A stretch of DNA of 64,000 bases from NCBI RefSeq assembly GCF_031846645.1, contig NZ_JAVRHN010000005.1, forward strand, positions 271,941 to 335,940. Direction: 5' to 3'. This stretch comes from Autumnicola psychrophila. GTDB taxonomy: Bacteria > Bacteroidota > Bacteroidia > Flavobacteriales > Flavobacteriaceae. This document shows, in pieces, positions 16,021 through 24,774 of the stretch; the first letter of the stretch is position 1; each line of letters opens with the position of its first letter. The notes beneath the pieces are model-generated. The model was not told where the DNA came from, did not search any database, and worked only from the letters and a program-made list of their open reading frames with translations. Position numbers and translations under genes: made by a program.

Positions 16021-17358
16021 TTACAGTTCCACGTTAAGCAACTGACCGGTAAGCTGCAGTAACTGCAATTCGGCGAGTTTGGCATCATATTTAGCTAAAT
16101 TCAGGCTTGTTCTCGCGTTAAGAAGATTTATTTGCGCCTGCCGGAACTCTATGGAAGTTATTTGACCCAGGCTAAATTCTTCCCGGGAACGTTCAAAATT
16201 ATCAAGATTAGTGGACACATTCTCCTCCTGAATCTTAAAAATGTAATACTTATTTTCAAAGTTATTAAGCGCATTTGCAATGTCCCGTCTTACTTCCAGC
16301 TCTATCTGCTCTTTAAGTAATTCCTGATTTTCATAATTAATTTTTGCATTTTGCACCTGCACAAAAGTTTGGCCTCCGTTAAAAATATCCCAGCTTAAAC
16401 TTACCCCGGCAGAGAGTCCGTCTGTAATAGTAGTAGAACCAGGAAAAAATGCCGTCGCTGCACTACGGTTTCTATTCCAGCCATAAGAGCCACTTAAACC
16501 AATAGCGGGTAAATATCTGGATCTACTTATTTTGATATCATATTCGCTTATAGTGATATTTCTTTCGATCTGAAGTAAGGAAACATTGTTTGCCTCCGCA
16601 TTTTCTATAAAACTTTCCAGTCGTAGTCCAGGAAGAAAATTTACAGTAGTGTCCACGGCAAAACCAATTGCAGAAATCTCCCTGTTTAAGAGCACATTTA
16701 GATCTCGTTTGGAGTTGGCAAGCTGCTGCCTTGTATCAATTAGGATTACACTATCATTATTCACATCTACACGTGCGTTGAGTACCGCGAGATTATTGCT
16801 TTGCCCATAGTCAAATTGATACTGCGCTCTTATTTTTCGTTCTTTTGAAATTTGCAGGGTTTCTTCCAGAACCTGGATATTTTCTGTTAACCGGGCTACT
16901 TCGTAATATATGCTTAATAATTGAAGCATGGTATTCTCTATTGTCTCCCGCGCTTCAAGTTGTGACAGGTTATACTGTTCTTTCAGGCTTTTGTAATTAT
17001 AATACCGGCCAAGGCCATCAAAAAGGGTATAATTAAGATTTACAGCAGCATTATATCTATTACTTTCAATTCCTCTCTGTTCTAAAATATCTCCATTCTC
17101 GGGTTCTGTGGTCCGGTTATTAAGATCATAATTTGCCCCGGCAACTCCTGCCAGAGATGGAAGGTAACCGGAGTTGAGGATACTCTGGTTGTTTTCCGCA
17201 ATTTCTACCTGATTATTTGCAATTTTGATTCCGTAGTTACTTTCCAGCGCACGGGTTATAACCTCTTCCTTGGTCAATACCGAATCCCGGACCTGTGCAG
17301 TCAGCTGGCTGGTAAGTGCGATAACTAAAAGAAAAATACAGCTACTTATTATCCTCAT
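16021..17358 (-). CDS. TolC-family outer-membrane efflux channel
   Basis: About 445 residues from MRIISSCIFLLVIALTSQLTAQ, a clear signal peptide; MSM two codons earlier is an alternative. The mature part shows the two outer-membrane factor repeats with long helices (LTKEEVITRALESNYGIKIANNQVEIAENN, FSLGQITSIEFRQAQINLLNARTSLNLAKYDAKLAELQLLQLTGQL). It would be the exit duct of the adjacent RND pump. The start overlaps the end of the RND gene by 17 nt, so the three-gene operon runs MFP-RND-OMF. Confidence 0.92.
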   Translation of the reverse strand: MRIISSCIFLLVIALTSQLTAQVRDSVLTKEEVITRALESNYGIKIANNQVEIAENNQSILNSGYLPSLAGVAGANYDLNNRTTEPENGDILEQRGIESNRYNAAVNLNYTLFDGLGRYYNYKSLKEQYNLSQLEARETIENTMLQLLSIYYEVARLTENIQVLEETLQISKERKIRAQYQFDYGQSNNLAVLNARVDVNNDSVILIDTRQQLANSKRDLNVLLNREISAIGFAVDTTVNFLPGLRLESFIENAEANNVSLLQIERNITISEYDIKISRSRYLPAIGLSGSYGWNRNRSAATAFFPGSTTITDGLSAGVSLSWDIFNGGQTFVQVQNAKINYENQELLKEQIELEVRRDIANALNNFENKYYIFKIQEENVSTNLDNFERSREEFSLGQITSIEFRQAQINLLNARTSLNLAKYDAKLAELQLLQLTGQLLNVEL

Positions 17359-20300
17359 GCTCATTTTCTTCTTTTTGTTCTTTAATAGAGCGCTCCATAT
17401 CTTCAGCCTTTGGTTTTTCTCCTGAGGTAAGCCACTTCCCTCCAATCTTAATATTATTACTAATAGACAATAGCAAAGGCAAAAGCAAGAGAGTTAGGAC
17501 GGTAGCAATAGCAATCCCATAAGAAATTGAAATAGCCATAGGTTTCAGAAACTGCGCCTGCCGGCTTTTTTCCAGAAGCAAAGGTGCAAGCCCCGCAATT
17601 GTGGTTAGCGACGTTAAAAATATTGCCCTGAACCTGGCCCGTCCTGCTTCATAAAGTGCATCTTTAAACAGCAGGCCTTCCCTCATAAATCCATTGAATT
17701 TACTTATCAGCACCAGCCCATCGTTTACCATAATTCCCACCAGCGCTATTATGCCCAGAGCGGAAAGAACATTTATAGGGAAGTCATGCAACCAGTGCCC
17801 CCATGCCACCCCAATAACACTAAAGGGAATCATAAGCATTAACAGTAACGGTTGACTATAACTTCTGAAGGTAAAGGCAATCGTAGCATAAATAAGGAAC
17901 AAGATGATTGGAAGAACTGCTTTAGCCGAACTTGACAGTTTATCTGCTTCCCGGTTTTGCCCTTCATAAGAAACGGTAAGACTGGAATAATTAGCCAGAA
18001 TCTCCGGCATTACATTTTCCCTTATATCTGCCAGAATTTCGGTAGAACTGCCGTTAGGATCTTCCATATCTGCACTAACTCTTATTTCCCGAAGTCCTTC
18101 CAAATGACTAATAGACTCTGTTCCTCTAATAATTTCATAGTTAGCTATTTCGTCAAAAGGAACCCGGTCGCCTGAAGGTGTAAGAATACGCATATCGTCC
18201 AGGTCATTTATAGAAGAACGGTTTTCGCGATTATACCTCACCCAAACCCTTATTTCATCCTGTCCCCGCTGGAAACGTTGCGCCTGGGCTCCAAAGAAAC
18301 CATTCCTGATCTGTCGCATTACGTTACCAAGATCAAGCCCCAGGGCGTAAGCATTATCTTTAAGCTTTACATTTATCTCTTTTATCCCTTCCGGATCGCT
18401 ATCGGTTACATCTTTTAGCAAAGGATTATCTTCAAATATCGCTTTCAGGTCTTCCTTGGCAGCCTCAAGCTCCTCGAGGTTATTACCTAAAAGAGAAACC
18501 GAAACAGGGGAACCACCAAAATTACCACCAGATCCAAAAGTTAAGTTTTCGACTCCGTATACAGGACCTACTTCTTCCCGAATGGAATTCGTTATTTCCG
18601 GAGAACCAAAATCCCTTTCCTCTCCAGGCAGTAAATTCACCTGAAGAGAAGCTTTATTATTTCCAGGACCTACTCTTTTTATAATATTTTCGACAACCTG
18701 TTTATCACCAGATTGTCTTTCAGAATAATCTTCATTTACTCTCCAGGCGGCAGCTTCAACCATAGAAATAATAGAATCTGTACGGGCAGGATTTACACCT
18801 TCCGGCATTAACAGACTAATATTTACCTGGTCACTGGCAATACTGGGAAAAAGGGTGACGCGTATCCAGCCTCCTCCTATAGATCCAATAGTAAGGATCA
18901 AAACAGCCATTAAAATTCCGAAGGAGAGAATCTGTTGCCTAAGCACAAAAGCAAGTACAGGGCTGTATATTTTATCACGCAGATATTGCATAATTCTGTC
19001 TCCGGTACGGTTAATCACCCGCATCTTTTGAAAAAGTCCCGCAATGCCGGTCTTTTTTTCTTCTGTATTCTTTCTTAAAGCTTTGGAATGAGCAATATGC
19101 GCGGGAAGAATAATAAGTGCCTCCACCAGGGAAACCACCAGAGTAAGAATTACCACAGTAGATACTTCAGCAAAAAATTCACCTATCCTGCTGTCCAGAA
19201 ACATAAAGGTTGAAAAAGCAAGAATAGTAGTAATTATAGCAGAAAGGATAGAAGGCAACACTTCCATTGTTCCGTCCAGTGCTGCCTGGATTGGCGGCTT
19301 TCCTTTCTCGTATTCCTGATAAATATTTTCTGAAATTACTATCCCGTCATCTACAAGAATACCAATCACGATGATCATTCCAAATAAGGAAAGAACGTTA
19401 ATTGTTACACCCAGAGATCCTGCAAAAATAAACATTCCCAAAAAGGCAACAGGTAACCCAAAAGCAACCCAAAACGCCAGGCGGGTATTTAGAAAAAGCG
19501 AAAGAAAAAACAGCACGAGCAACATTCCCACCAGTCCGTTTTCCAGCAGTAACTGTGTTCTTTGGCCAAGTGTAATGGAAGAATCGCTAACTACATCCAG
19601 TCTTATATTGCTGTTTCTCTCATTAAACGTTTCTACATATTCATTTACCTGCTCTGCAGTGGAGAGAAGGTCTTCATTATTGGTATTGCTTACCTGAACG
19701 TTTACGGCAACGTTTCCGTTAAAGAAAGAGGCATTTGGAGTTTCTGCAAATTGATCCCTTACCGTTGCAATATCTCCAAGTCTTATAATCTGCCCTGTAG
19801 ATGTAGATCGGACCACCAAATCATTAAGCGCATCTGCATAGTATACACGGCTGTTGGCACGAATAAGATAATCTTCAGCATCGGTTTTAATGGTACCGCC
19901 GGTAGAAAGGATATTTGCACTGGCAACGGTTTGCGCCACCTCTTCAAATGTAAGATTGTAAGCCAGCAAGTCGTTCTGACTTACTGCAATTTCAATTTCT
20001 TCTTCAGGGAAACCCCAGATTTCGATTTGGGAAACCCCGTCCAGCCGGCGCAAATCATTCTCTATTTGTTCGCTGATTCTTTTAAGGGTAACCAACGGAA
20101 TATTCTCGCCGCTAATAGCAAAGCTAATGGTGGACCTTACCCTTTCCTCCTTGGCAACGACAAGAGGCTCCATGCCACCGGGAAAATTAGGCACCCTGTC
20201 TACCGCATTCTTCACCTCGCTTAGCATAACGTCGATATTCTCGTCACGCTCAATTTCTACAGTAATAGAACCTCCGCTTTCACGTGCGGTAGAAGTAACA

Positions 20301-20539
20301 CGGTCTATCCCGTCCAGCCCTTTAAGGTTGTCCTCAATTTTAAGGATAATTCCTTCTTCAATCTCTTCCGGAGCTGATCCGGGATAATTTATATTTATGT
20401 TTATAATCCTTGAATCCTGAAGCGGAAAAAAGGAGGATTTCATGTTTAAAACCCCAACAACCCCAAAAATGACAAATGCGAAGATTACGATATTTACCGC
20501 AACCTCATATTTAATAAAATAACTTATTACTTTTCTCAA
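17342..20539 (-). CDS. RND-family efflux transporter, inner-membrane subunit
   Basis: 1065 residues with the full AcrB-like layout: a first helix (VNIVIFAFVIFGVVGVLNMKSSFFP), a periplasmic loop, TM2-6 with GILVDDGIVISENIYQEYEKG, a second periplasmic loop, and TM8-12 with GIMVNDGLVLISKFN. The conserved acidic pair in GILVDDG fits proton coupling. It would pump small molecules from periplasm or membrane to the TolC-like duct; the substrate is unknown. The adaptor gene ends 22 nt upstream. The C-terminus is a charged tail rich in Glu and Lys. No local TetR or two-component regulator is adjacent. Confidence 0.95.
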   Translation of the reverse strand: MRKVISYFIKYEVAVNIVIFAFVIFGVVGVLNMKSSFFPLQDSRIINININYPGSAPEEIEEGIILKIEDNLKGLDGIDRVTSTARESGGSITVEIERDENIDVMLSEVKNAVDRVPNFPGGMEPLVVAKEERVRSTISFAISGENIPLVTLKRISEQIENDLRRLDGVSQIEIWGFPEEEIEIAVSQNDLLAYNLTFEEVAQTVASANILSTGGTIKTDAEDYLIRANSRVYYADALNDLVVRSTSTGQIIRLGDIATVRDQFAETPNASFFNGNVAVNVQVSNTNNEDLLSTAEQVNEYVETFNERNSNIRLDVVSDSSITLGQRTQLLLENGLVGMLLVLFFLSLFLNTRLAFWVAFGLPVAFLGMFIFAGSLGVTINVLSLFGMIIVIGILVDDGIVISENIYQEYEKGKPPIQAALDGTMEVLPSILSAIITTILAFSTFMFLDSRIGEFFAEVSTVVILTLVVSLVEALIILPAHIAHSKALRKNTEEKKTGIAGLFQKMRVINRTGDRIMQYLRDKIYSPVLAFVLRQQILSFGILMAVLILTIGSIGGGWIRVTLFPSIASDQVNISLLMPEGVNPARTDSIISMVEAAAWRVNEDYSERQSGDKQVVENIIKRVGPGNNKASLQVNLLPGEERDFGSPEITNSIREEVGPVYGVENLTFGSGGNFGGSPVSVSLLGNNLEELEAAKEDLKAIFEDNPLLKDVTDSDPEGIKEINVKLKDNAYALGLDLGNVMRQIRNGFFGAQAQRFQRGQDEIRVWVRYNRENRSSINDLDDMRILTPSGDRVPFDEIANYEIIRGTESISHLEGLREIRVSADMEDPNGSSTEILADIRENVMPEILANYSSLTVSYEGQNREADKLSSSAKAVLPIILFLIYATIAFTFRSYSQPLLLMLMIPFSVIGVAWGHWLHDFPINVLSALGIIALVGIMVNDGLVLISKFNGFMREGLLFKDALYEAGRARFRAIFLTSLTTIAGLAPLLLEKSRQAQFLKPMAISISYGIAIATVLTLLLLPLLLSISNNIKIGGKWLTSGEKPKAEDMERSIKEQKEENEHEDNK

Positions 20540-20561
20540 GACTATCGGATTTTTGCCGGAG

Positions 20562-21677
20562 CTATTCTTCTTCTATGGTTACCAACATTCCTGAATACGC
20601 TCCGGGTACAGATGCAGATACCAACCTGGCACCGTCCTCCAGCCCTTTTACTACAACAGAATTATTCGTGAAATAAACAGGATTTACTTCCACAAGATCC
20701 AACACACTATCCTTAACAACAAAGACTTTGGAACGATCTACTAAAAGTTCACGAGGTATTTCGATCGCATTTTCTTCGGCATTAGCATCCAGTCTCGCTT
20801 CCAGGTACATTCCTTCGCTAACATCTTCATCTTCAATGCGGATAAAAACCTGGATTGTTTGTGTTTCCTGGTTTACCCGACTGTTTATCCTGCTTAAAGT
20901 ACCCTCATAGGTCTGAGTTCCATCAAGATTATGTAGTTCTACTTTGGCTCCCTCCTGAAGCAAATCACTGAATTTTTTGGCAATAGCTACTTCCAGCTCA
21001 TATACAGATGGATCTATAAATTCACCTAATTTCTGACCCTGCCGGATTAACGTTCCCTCATTTACCAGCGCTTCAGTAAGCACCCCGCTAAAAGGAGCGA
21101 CTATTGCGTATTTCCTTAGCCTTTCCTCGAGATTTTTAATAGCGTAGTAGGAAGAGATGATGCCGCGGCCTGTAATAAAATATTTTTCTTTATCTGTGTC
21201 CAGTTCCGGCAAAGGAGGAACCGTTTTGCGGATATCAAAATTGTTGAGATAAGTTTGCCATTTCTCAAAAACCTCCGGATAATCCATACGCAAATCGGGC
21301 ATAATAGCCGTTATGCTATTATAGAGATCACTTTTTGCCGATTGCACACTGGCCTGAAATTCATCTGAGTCGATATTGAGCAAAATCTGACCCCGGCTAT
21401 ATTTTTGCCCGGGTCTGAATTCTTTGCTGCTGCTCAGGAAGATTCCCTGTACTTCTGAATATAATTCGAATCTTTGCAATGCCGTCACACTTCCGTTGGC
21501 GGGAACTATAATTGGCACCGTCCGGTTTTGAACAGTATCAACAAAAACCTTTTTTACAACTTTTGAAACAGGCGGTGTTTCCTGCACATTACTGGCAATA
21601 ATTGCCTTTGCACCAAAAAAAGATAGAACTATTAGAACCAGTCCTAATACCGAGAGAATAATTTTACGTTTGTCCAT
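20562..21677 (-). CDS. RND efflux periplasmic adaptor (membrane fusion protein)
   Basis: 371 residues. One N-terminal helix (ILSVLGLVLIVLSFFGAKAII) anchors it. Lipoyl-like half motifs follow (VPANGSVTALQRFELYSEVQGIF, FSGVLTEALVNEGTLIRQGQKLGEF), then the beta-barrel domain (YELEVAIAKKFSDLLQEGAKVEL). The helical hairpin is short. It links the RND pump to the outer-membrane duct and is the first gene of the operon. Confidence 0.93.
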   Translation of the reverse strand: MDKRKIILSVLGLVLIVLSFFGAKAIIASNVQETPPVSKVVKKVFVDTVQNRTVPIIVPANGSVTALQRFELYSEVQGIFLSSSKEFRPGQKYSRGQILLNIDSDEFQASVQSAKSDLYNSITAIMPDLRMDYPEVFEKWQTYLNNFDIRKTVPPLPELDTDKEKYFITGRGIISSYYAIKNLEERLRKYAIVAPFSGVLTEALVNEGTLIRQGQKLGEFIDPSVYELEVAIAKKFSDLLQEGAKVELHNLDGTQTYEGTLSRINSRVNQETQTIQVFIRIEDEDVSEGMYLEARLDANAEENAIEIPRELLVDRSKVFVVKDSVLDLVEVNPVYFTNNSVVVKGLEDGARLVSASVPGAYSGMLVTIEEE

Positions 21678-21742
21678 AATTCAATACTAGGACTTAAAAA
21701 AACCGAATTAGTTTAATTGAAGTCAAAAAAAATTTAATAATG

Positions 21743-23662
21743 CTAGTTATACCTGTCCAGTTCCTGCTGAATTTTCTCCCATTCCTTCATGAATTTCTCA
21801 AGTTCCATTTTTTTTGAATTGTACTTCTTAAGAAATTCCGGCTGCTCCATTGTTTTTTCATAATTCGAAGCCAGCGCCACATCTTTTTCCTTTAGCTCTT
21901 TTTCAAGCTTAGTAATACTGGCTTCTGCCTTACTCAGCCTGTTATTCAGTGATTTTAGCTTTTTCTGATCTTCGTAAGATTGTTTAGGCGAAGCTTCAGC
22001 TTTATCCTGGACTGCCGCTTTTTGTTTCTCCCGCTTCTCTACAGCACGCATATCCTCAAACTGCCGTTGCTCCAGGTAATAATCAATATCCCCAAGATAT
22101 TCTTTTACGTTCCTGTTTTTAAATTCATAAACTCTTGACGTTAATCCCTGCAGAAAATCCCGGTCGTGAGAAACAAGAATAAGCGTTCCTTCAAATTTCT
22201 TTAACGCCTCCTTTAAAACATTCTTGGATTTTATATCGAGGTGGTTGGTAGGCTCATCCATTACCAGCACGTTAAAAGGCTGCAGTAATAATTTACACAA
22301 GGCAAGCCGGTTACGCTCACCACCAGAAAGAACTTTCACTTTCTTATCCACTTCATCTCCACGGAATAAAAATGAACCCAACATATCGCGCACCTTACTT
22401 CGGTTCTTCTCGTTTGCAGAATCGATCATAATCTCATGCACCGTCTTCTCCCCATCCAGGTAATCTGCCTGGTTTTGGGCAAAATATCCAAGCTGTACGT
22501 TATGTCCCAGTTTAAGTTCACCTGTATAAGGAATTTCATCGATGATCATTTTGGCAAGAGTTGTTTTCCCCTGTCCGTTTTGGCCAACATAGGCAATTTT
22601 GCTTCCCCGCTCGATCAACAGGTTAATATCTTCCAGCACCTTTTTATCACCGTAAGATTTCCCAACATGTTCTGCTTCCACCACTACTTTTCCCGGTTGT
22701 ACAGAAACAGGGAAGGTTATATTCATTACCGCATTATCATCCTCATCAACTTCAATACGATTAATTTTATCAAGTTTCTTGATCAGCGATTGCGCCATGG
22801 AAGCTTTAGAAGCCTTGGCGCGGAATTTATCTATCAGTTTTTCCGTCTGCTCAATTTCTTTCTGCTGATTCTTTTGGGCAGCCAGTTGCTGATCCCGAAG
22901 CTCTCCCCTTAGCTCCATAAATTCTGAATAAGGCTTCTTGAAATCGTAAATCTGCCCCAGGCTTATTTCAATGGTACGGTTGGTAACATTGTCCAGGAAC
23001 ATTTTATCGTGAGAAACCAGGATCACACACCCGGCATAATTATTCAGAAAAGATTCCAGCCAGATAATACTTTCAATATCCAGGTGGTTGGTAGGCTCAT
23101 CCAGAAGCAAAATGTCGTTACTCTGAAGTAAAAGTTTCGCCAGTTCAATACGCATTCTCCATCCTCCCGAAAAAGTATCCGTCAGTTTCCCGAAATCTTC
23201 GCGTTTAAATCCGAGACCCAGCAAAACTTTCTCGGTTTCACCTTCATAGTTATAGCCTCCAATAATCTCGTATTGATGTGTTATTTCGCTAAGATCCTGG
23301 ATAAGCTGCGTATAAGATTCACTCTCATAATCTGTACGGGTAGCAAGTTGTTCATTAATATGATCGATCTGCTTTTCCAGTTTCTTGATTTCTTCAAAAG
23401 CCTGTTGCGCTTCCTGAAGCACGGTACGGCCCCTTACAAAATCGATATCCTGCTTTAAAAAGCCAATTCTCAGCTCCTTATCTTTTGCAATACTACCCGT
23501 GTCGTACTCCTGTTCTCCGGAAATTATACGAAGCATCGTAGATTTTCCCGCACCGTTCTTCCCGATAAGACCTACACGATCCCCGGCACCTAAACGAAAA
23601 GTTATTTCTTCAAAAAGATATTCTCCGTTAAACGAAACGGAAAGATTATGAATGTTAAGCAT
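21743..23662 (-). CDS. ABC-F family ATPase (Uup/YheS-like)
   Basis: 639 residues with two ABC domains and no membrane segments. Domain 1 has Walker A GKNGAGKS and signature FSGGWRMR; domain 2 has GQNGQGKT and LSGGERNR. Both have DEPTNHLD. The inter-domain linker (residues ~240-320) is helical and charged. The C-terminus is a coiled coil (SLNNRLSKAEASITKLEKELKEKD). ABC-F proteins act on the ribosome in translation or antibiotic protection; this layout resembles the housekeeping Uup/YheS types more than resistance types. Confidence 0.92.
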   Translation of the reverse strand: MLNIHNLSVSFNGEYLFEEITFRLGAGDRVGLIGKNGAGKSTMLRIISGEQEYDTGSIAKDKELRIGFLKQDIDFVRGRTVLQEAQQAFEEIKKLEKQIDHINEQLATRTDYESESYTQLIQDLSEITHQYEIIGGYNYEGETEKVLLGLGFKREDFGKLTDTFSGGWRMRIELAKLLLQSNDILLLDEPTNHLDIESIIWLESFLNNYAGCVILVSHDKMFLDNVTNRTIEISLGQIYDFKKPYSEFMELRGELRDQQLAAQKNQQKEIEQTEKLIDKFRAKASKASMAQSLIKKLDKINRIEVDEDDNAVMNITFPVSVQPGKVVVEAEHVGKSYGDKKVLEDINLLIERGSKIAYVGQNGQGKTTLAKMIIDEIPYTGELKLGHNVQLGYFAQNQADYLDGEKTVHEIMIDSANEKNRSKVRDMLGSFLFRGDEVDKKVKVLSGGERNRLALCKLLLQPFNVLVMDEPTNHLDIKSKNVLKEALKKFEGTLILVSHDRDFLQGLTSRVYEFKNRNVKEYLGDIDYYLEQRQFEDMRAVEKREKQKAAVQDKAEASPKQSYEDQKKLKSLNNRLSKAEASITKLEKELKEKDVALASNYEKTMEQPEFLKKYNSKKMELEKFMKEWEKIQQELDRYN

Positions 23663-23681
23663 GAAAATTGATTAATTTTTG

Positions 23682-23708
23682 CAAAGATGATTAAATTTGT
23701 GAAGCAAA
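23682..23708 (-). promoter_or_regulatory. Promoter of the ABC-F gene
   Basis: On the minus strand a TTTG (-33) at 23705-23708 is followed by CATCTTTG (-7, consensus TAnnTTTG with one mismatch) at 23682-23689. The spacing is about 15 nt, slightly shorter than usual, and the start codon lies 20 nt downstream. Confidence 0.45.
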
Positions 23709-23801
23709 AAAAATGATATTGAGGCGCTTAAATGCTTTTTGCGATAATGTGAATTTTTAGGCATTCACCTCAGCAGACTATTTTGCGAAAACCGACTTCA
23801 G

Positions 23802-24188
23802 ATGAAATTTTTAAAGGGAACAAAACTGTACAGCATACTTACCGGAACCTGTCCCGTATGCCAGGAAGAAAGCATTTACAAAGAACCGAATCCTTACAAG
23901 CTGGGCAGCATCTTTAAAATGCCCGAGCGCTGTTCCAATTGCGGCACTAAGTACAAGATCGAACCTTCTTTTTTCTTTGGCGCTATGTATGTAAGCTATG
24001 CCGTGGGAGTCGCGTTTGCCGTAGCAGCATTTATTATTTCCTATTTTTTCTTTGGCAGCACACCATTTACTGCATTTCTTGTAATCGTAGCTACCCTTGT
24101 TGTTTTTGGACCCATCATCATGCGCCTGTCGAGAAATATCTGGATTAATTTCTTTTTTAGCTATGATAGTGCGGCGGGAAAAAGTTAA
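23802..24188 (+). CDS. DUF983 membrane protein with zinc-ribbon-like N-terminus
   Basis: 128 residues. Two CxxC knuckles (CPVC, CSNC) precede FGAMYVSYAVGVAFAVAAFIISYFFFG and a second hydrophobic segment (FLVIVATLVVFGPIIMRLSRNIW). This is the usual DUF983 architecture of a small inner-membrane protein; function is unknown. The gene is divergent from ABC-F. A TATTTTG box at 23779-23785 is a plausible -7 element with a very short leader. Confidence 0.85.
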   Translation: MKFLKGTKLYSILTGTCPVCQEESIYKEPNPYKLGSIFKMPERCSNCGTKYKIEPSFFFGAMYVSYAVGVAFAVAAFIISYFFFGSTPFTAFLVIVATLVVFGPIIMRLSRNIWINFFFSYDSAAGKS

Positions 24189-24310
24189 TCTGCTTTAGAC
24201 TGGAATAGACTTAGATTACAGTTTTACATTCTCATTTCTTCTACGGAAAAAAACAAAAGGAATTTTTCGTTTCTTTTAATTCTTCTATTTTTATTTCAAA
24301 GAACTATCTA

Positions 24311-24712
24311 TTGAAAGTAATACCCGTCACCTGTGCTATTATAGAACAAAATGGAAAAATCCTCTGCGCCCAACGCAGTGAAAAGATGAAGCATCCGTTA
24401 AAATGGGAATTCCCGGGCGGAAAGATCGAGAAAGATGAAGGTCTACTGGAATGTCTTCATCGAGAAATAAAAGAAGAGCTGGGAGTGGAAATTAAAATTC
24501 TCGAAAGACTACCATCCAATAAACATCGGTATGCCGATGATAAAATAATTGAACTTATTCCATTTCGCTGTTCCCTACAAACATTTGAAATTGATTTAAA
24601 AGAACATTTAAAAATAGAATGGGCATCCAAATCTCAGTTAGGAAAATTTGACTGGGCAGAAGCTGATATTCCTATTATTCAATATTACACCTCGATATAT
24701 ATTGAAAAGTAA
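24311..24712 (+). CDS. Nudix hydrolase, MutT/(d)NTP pyrophosphohydrolase type
   Basis: 133 residues from a TTG codon; no in-frame ATG gives the conserved start KVIPVTCAIIEQNGKILCAQRS. The Nudix box is complete at residues 37-59 (G-x5-E-x7-REIKEELGV). The WEFPGGK and CAQRSEKMKHPLKWE context is typical of MutT-like enzymes that clean the nucleotide pool. It lies 62 nt upstream of the McrB-like gene in the same direction, but a promoter-like sequence sits at its 3' end, so co-transcription is possible but not required. Confidence 0.88.
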   Translation: MKVIPVTCAIIEQNGKILCAQRSEKMKHPLKWEFPGGKIEKDEGLLECLHREIKEELGVEIKILERLPSNKHRYADDKIIELIPFRCSLQTFEIDLKEHLKIEWASKSQLGKFDWAEADIPIIQYYTSIYIEK

Positions 24713-24728
24713 ACTAGGACTACTTTTG
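24702..24728 (+). promoter_or_regulatory. Promoter of the McrBC-like operon
   Basis: TTG (24702-24704), 16 nt, then TACTTTTG (24721-24728), an exact TAnnTTTG -7 box. The predicted transcript starts about 40 nt before the McrB-like ATG. Confidence 0.6.
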
Positions 24729-24774
24729 AAATTTATGTTAATTTAGACGACAATAAAGTTGAAACCCCCTCAAG

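Noticed and set aside
19562..20224. 220-residue plus-strand ORF
   Set aside because: Antisense of the RND pump; no recognisable domain.
22436..22912. 158-residue plus-strand ORF
   Set aside because: Antisense of the ABC-F gene.
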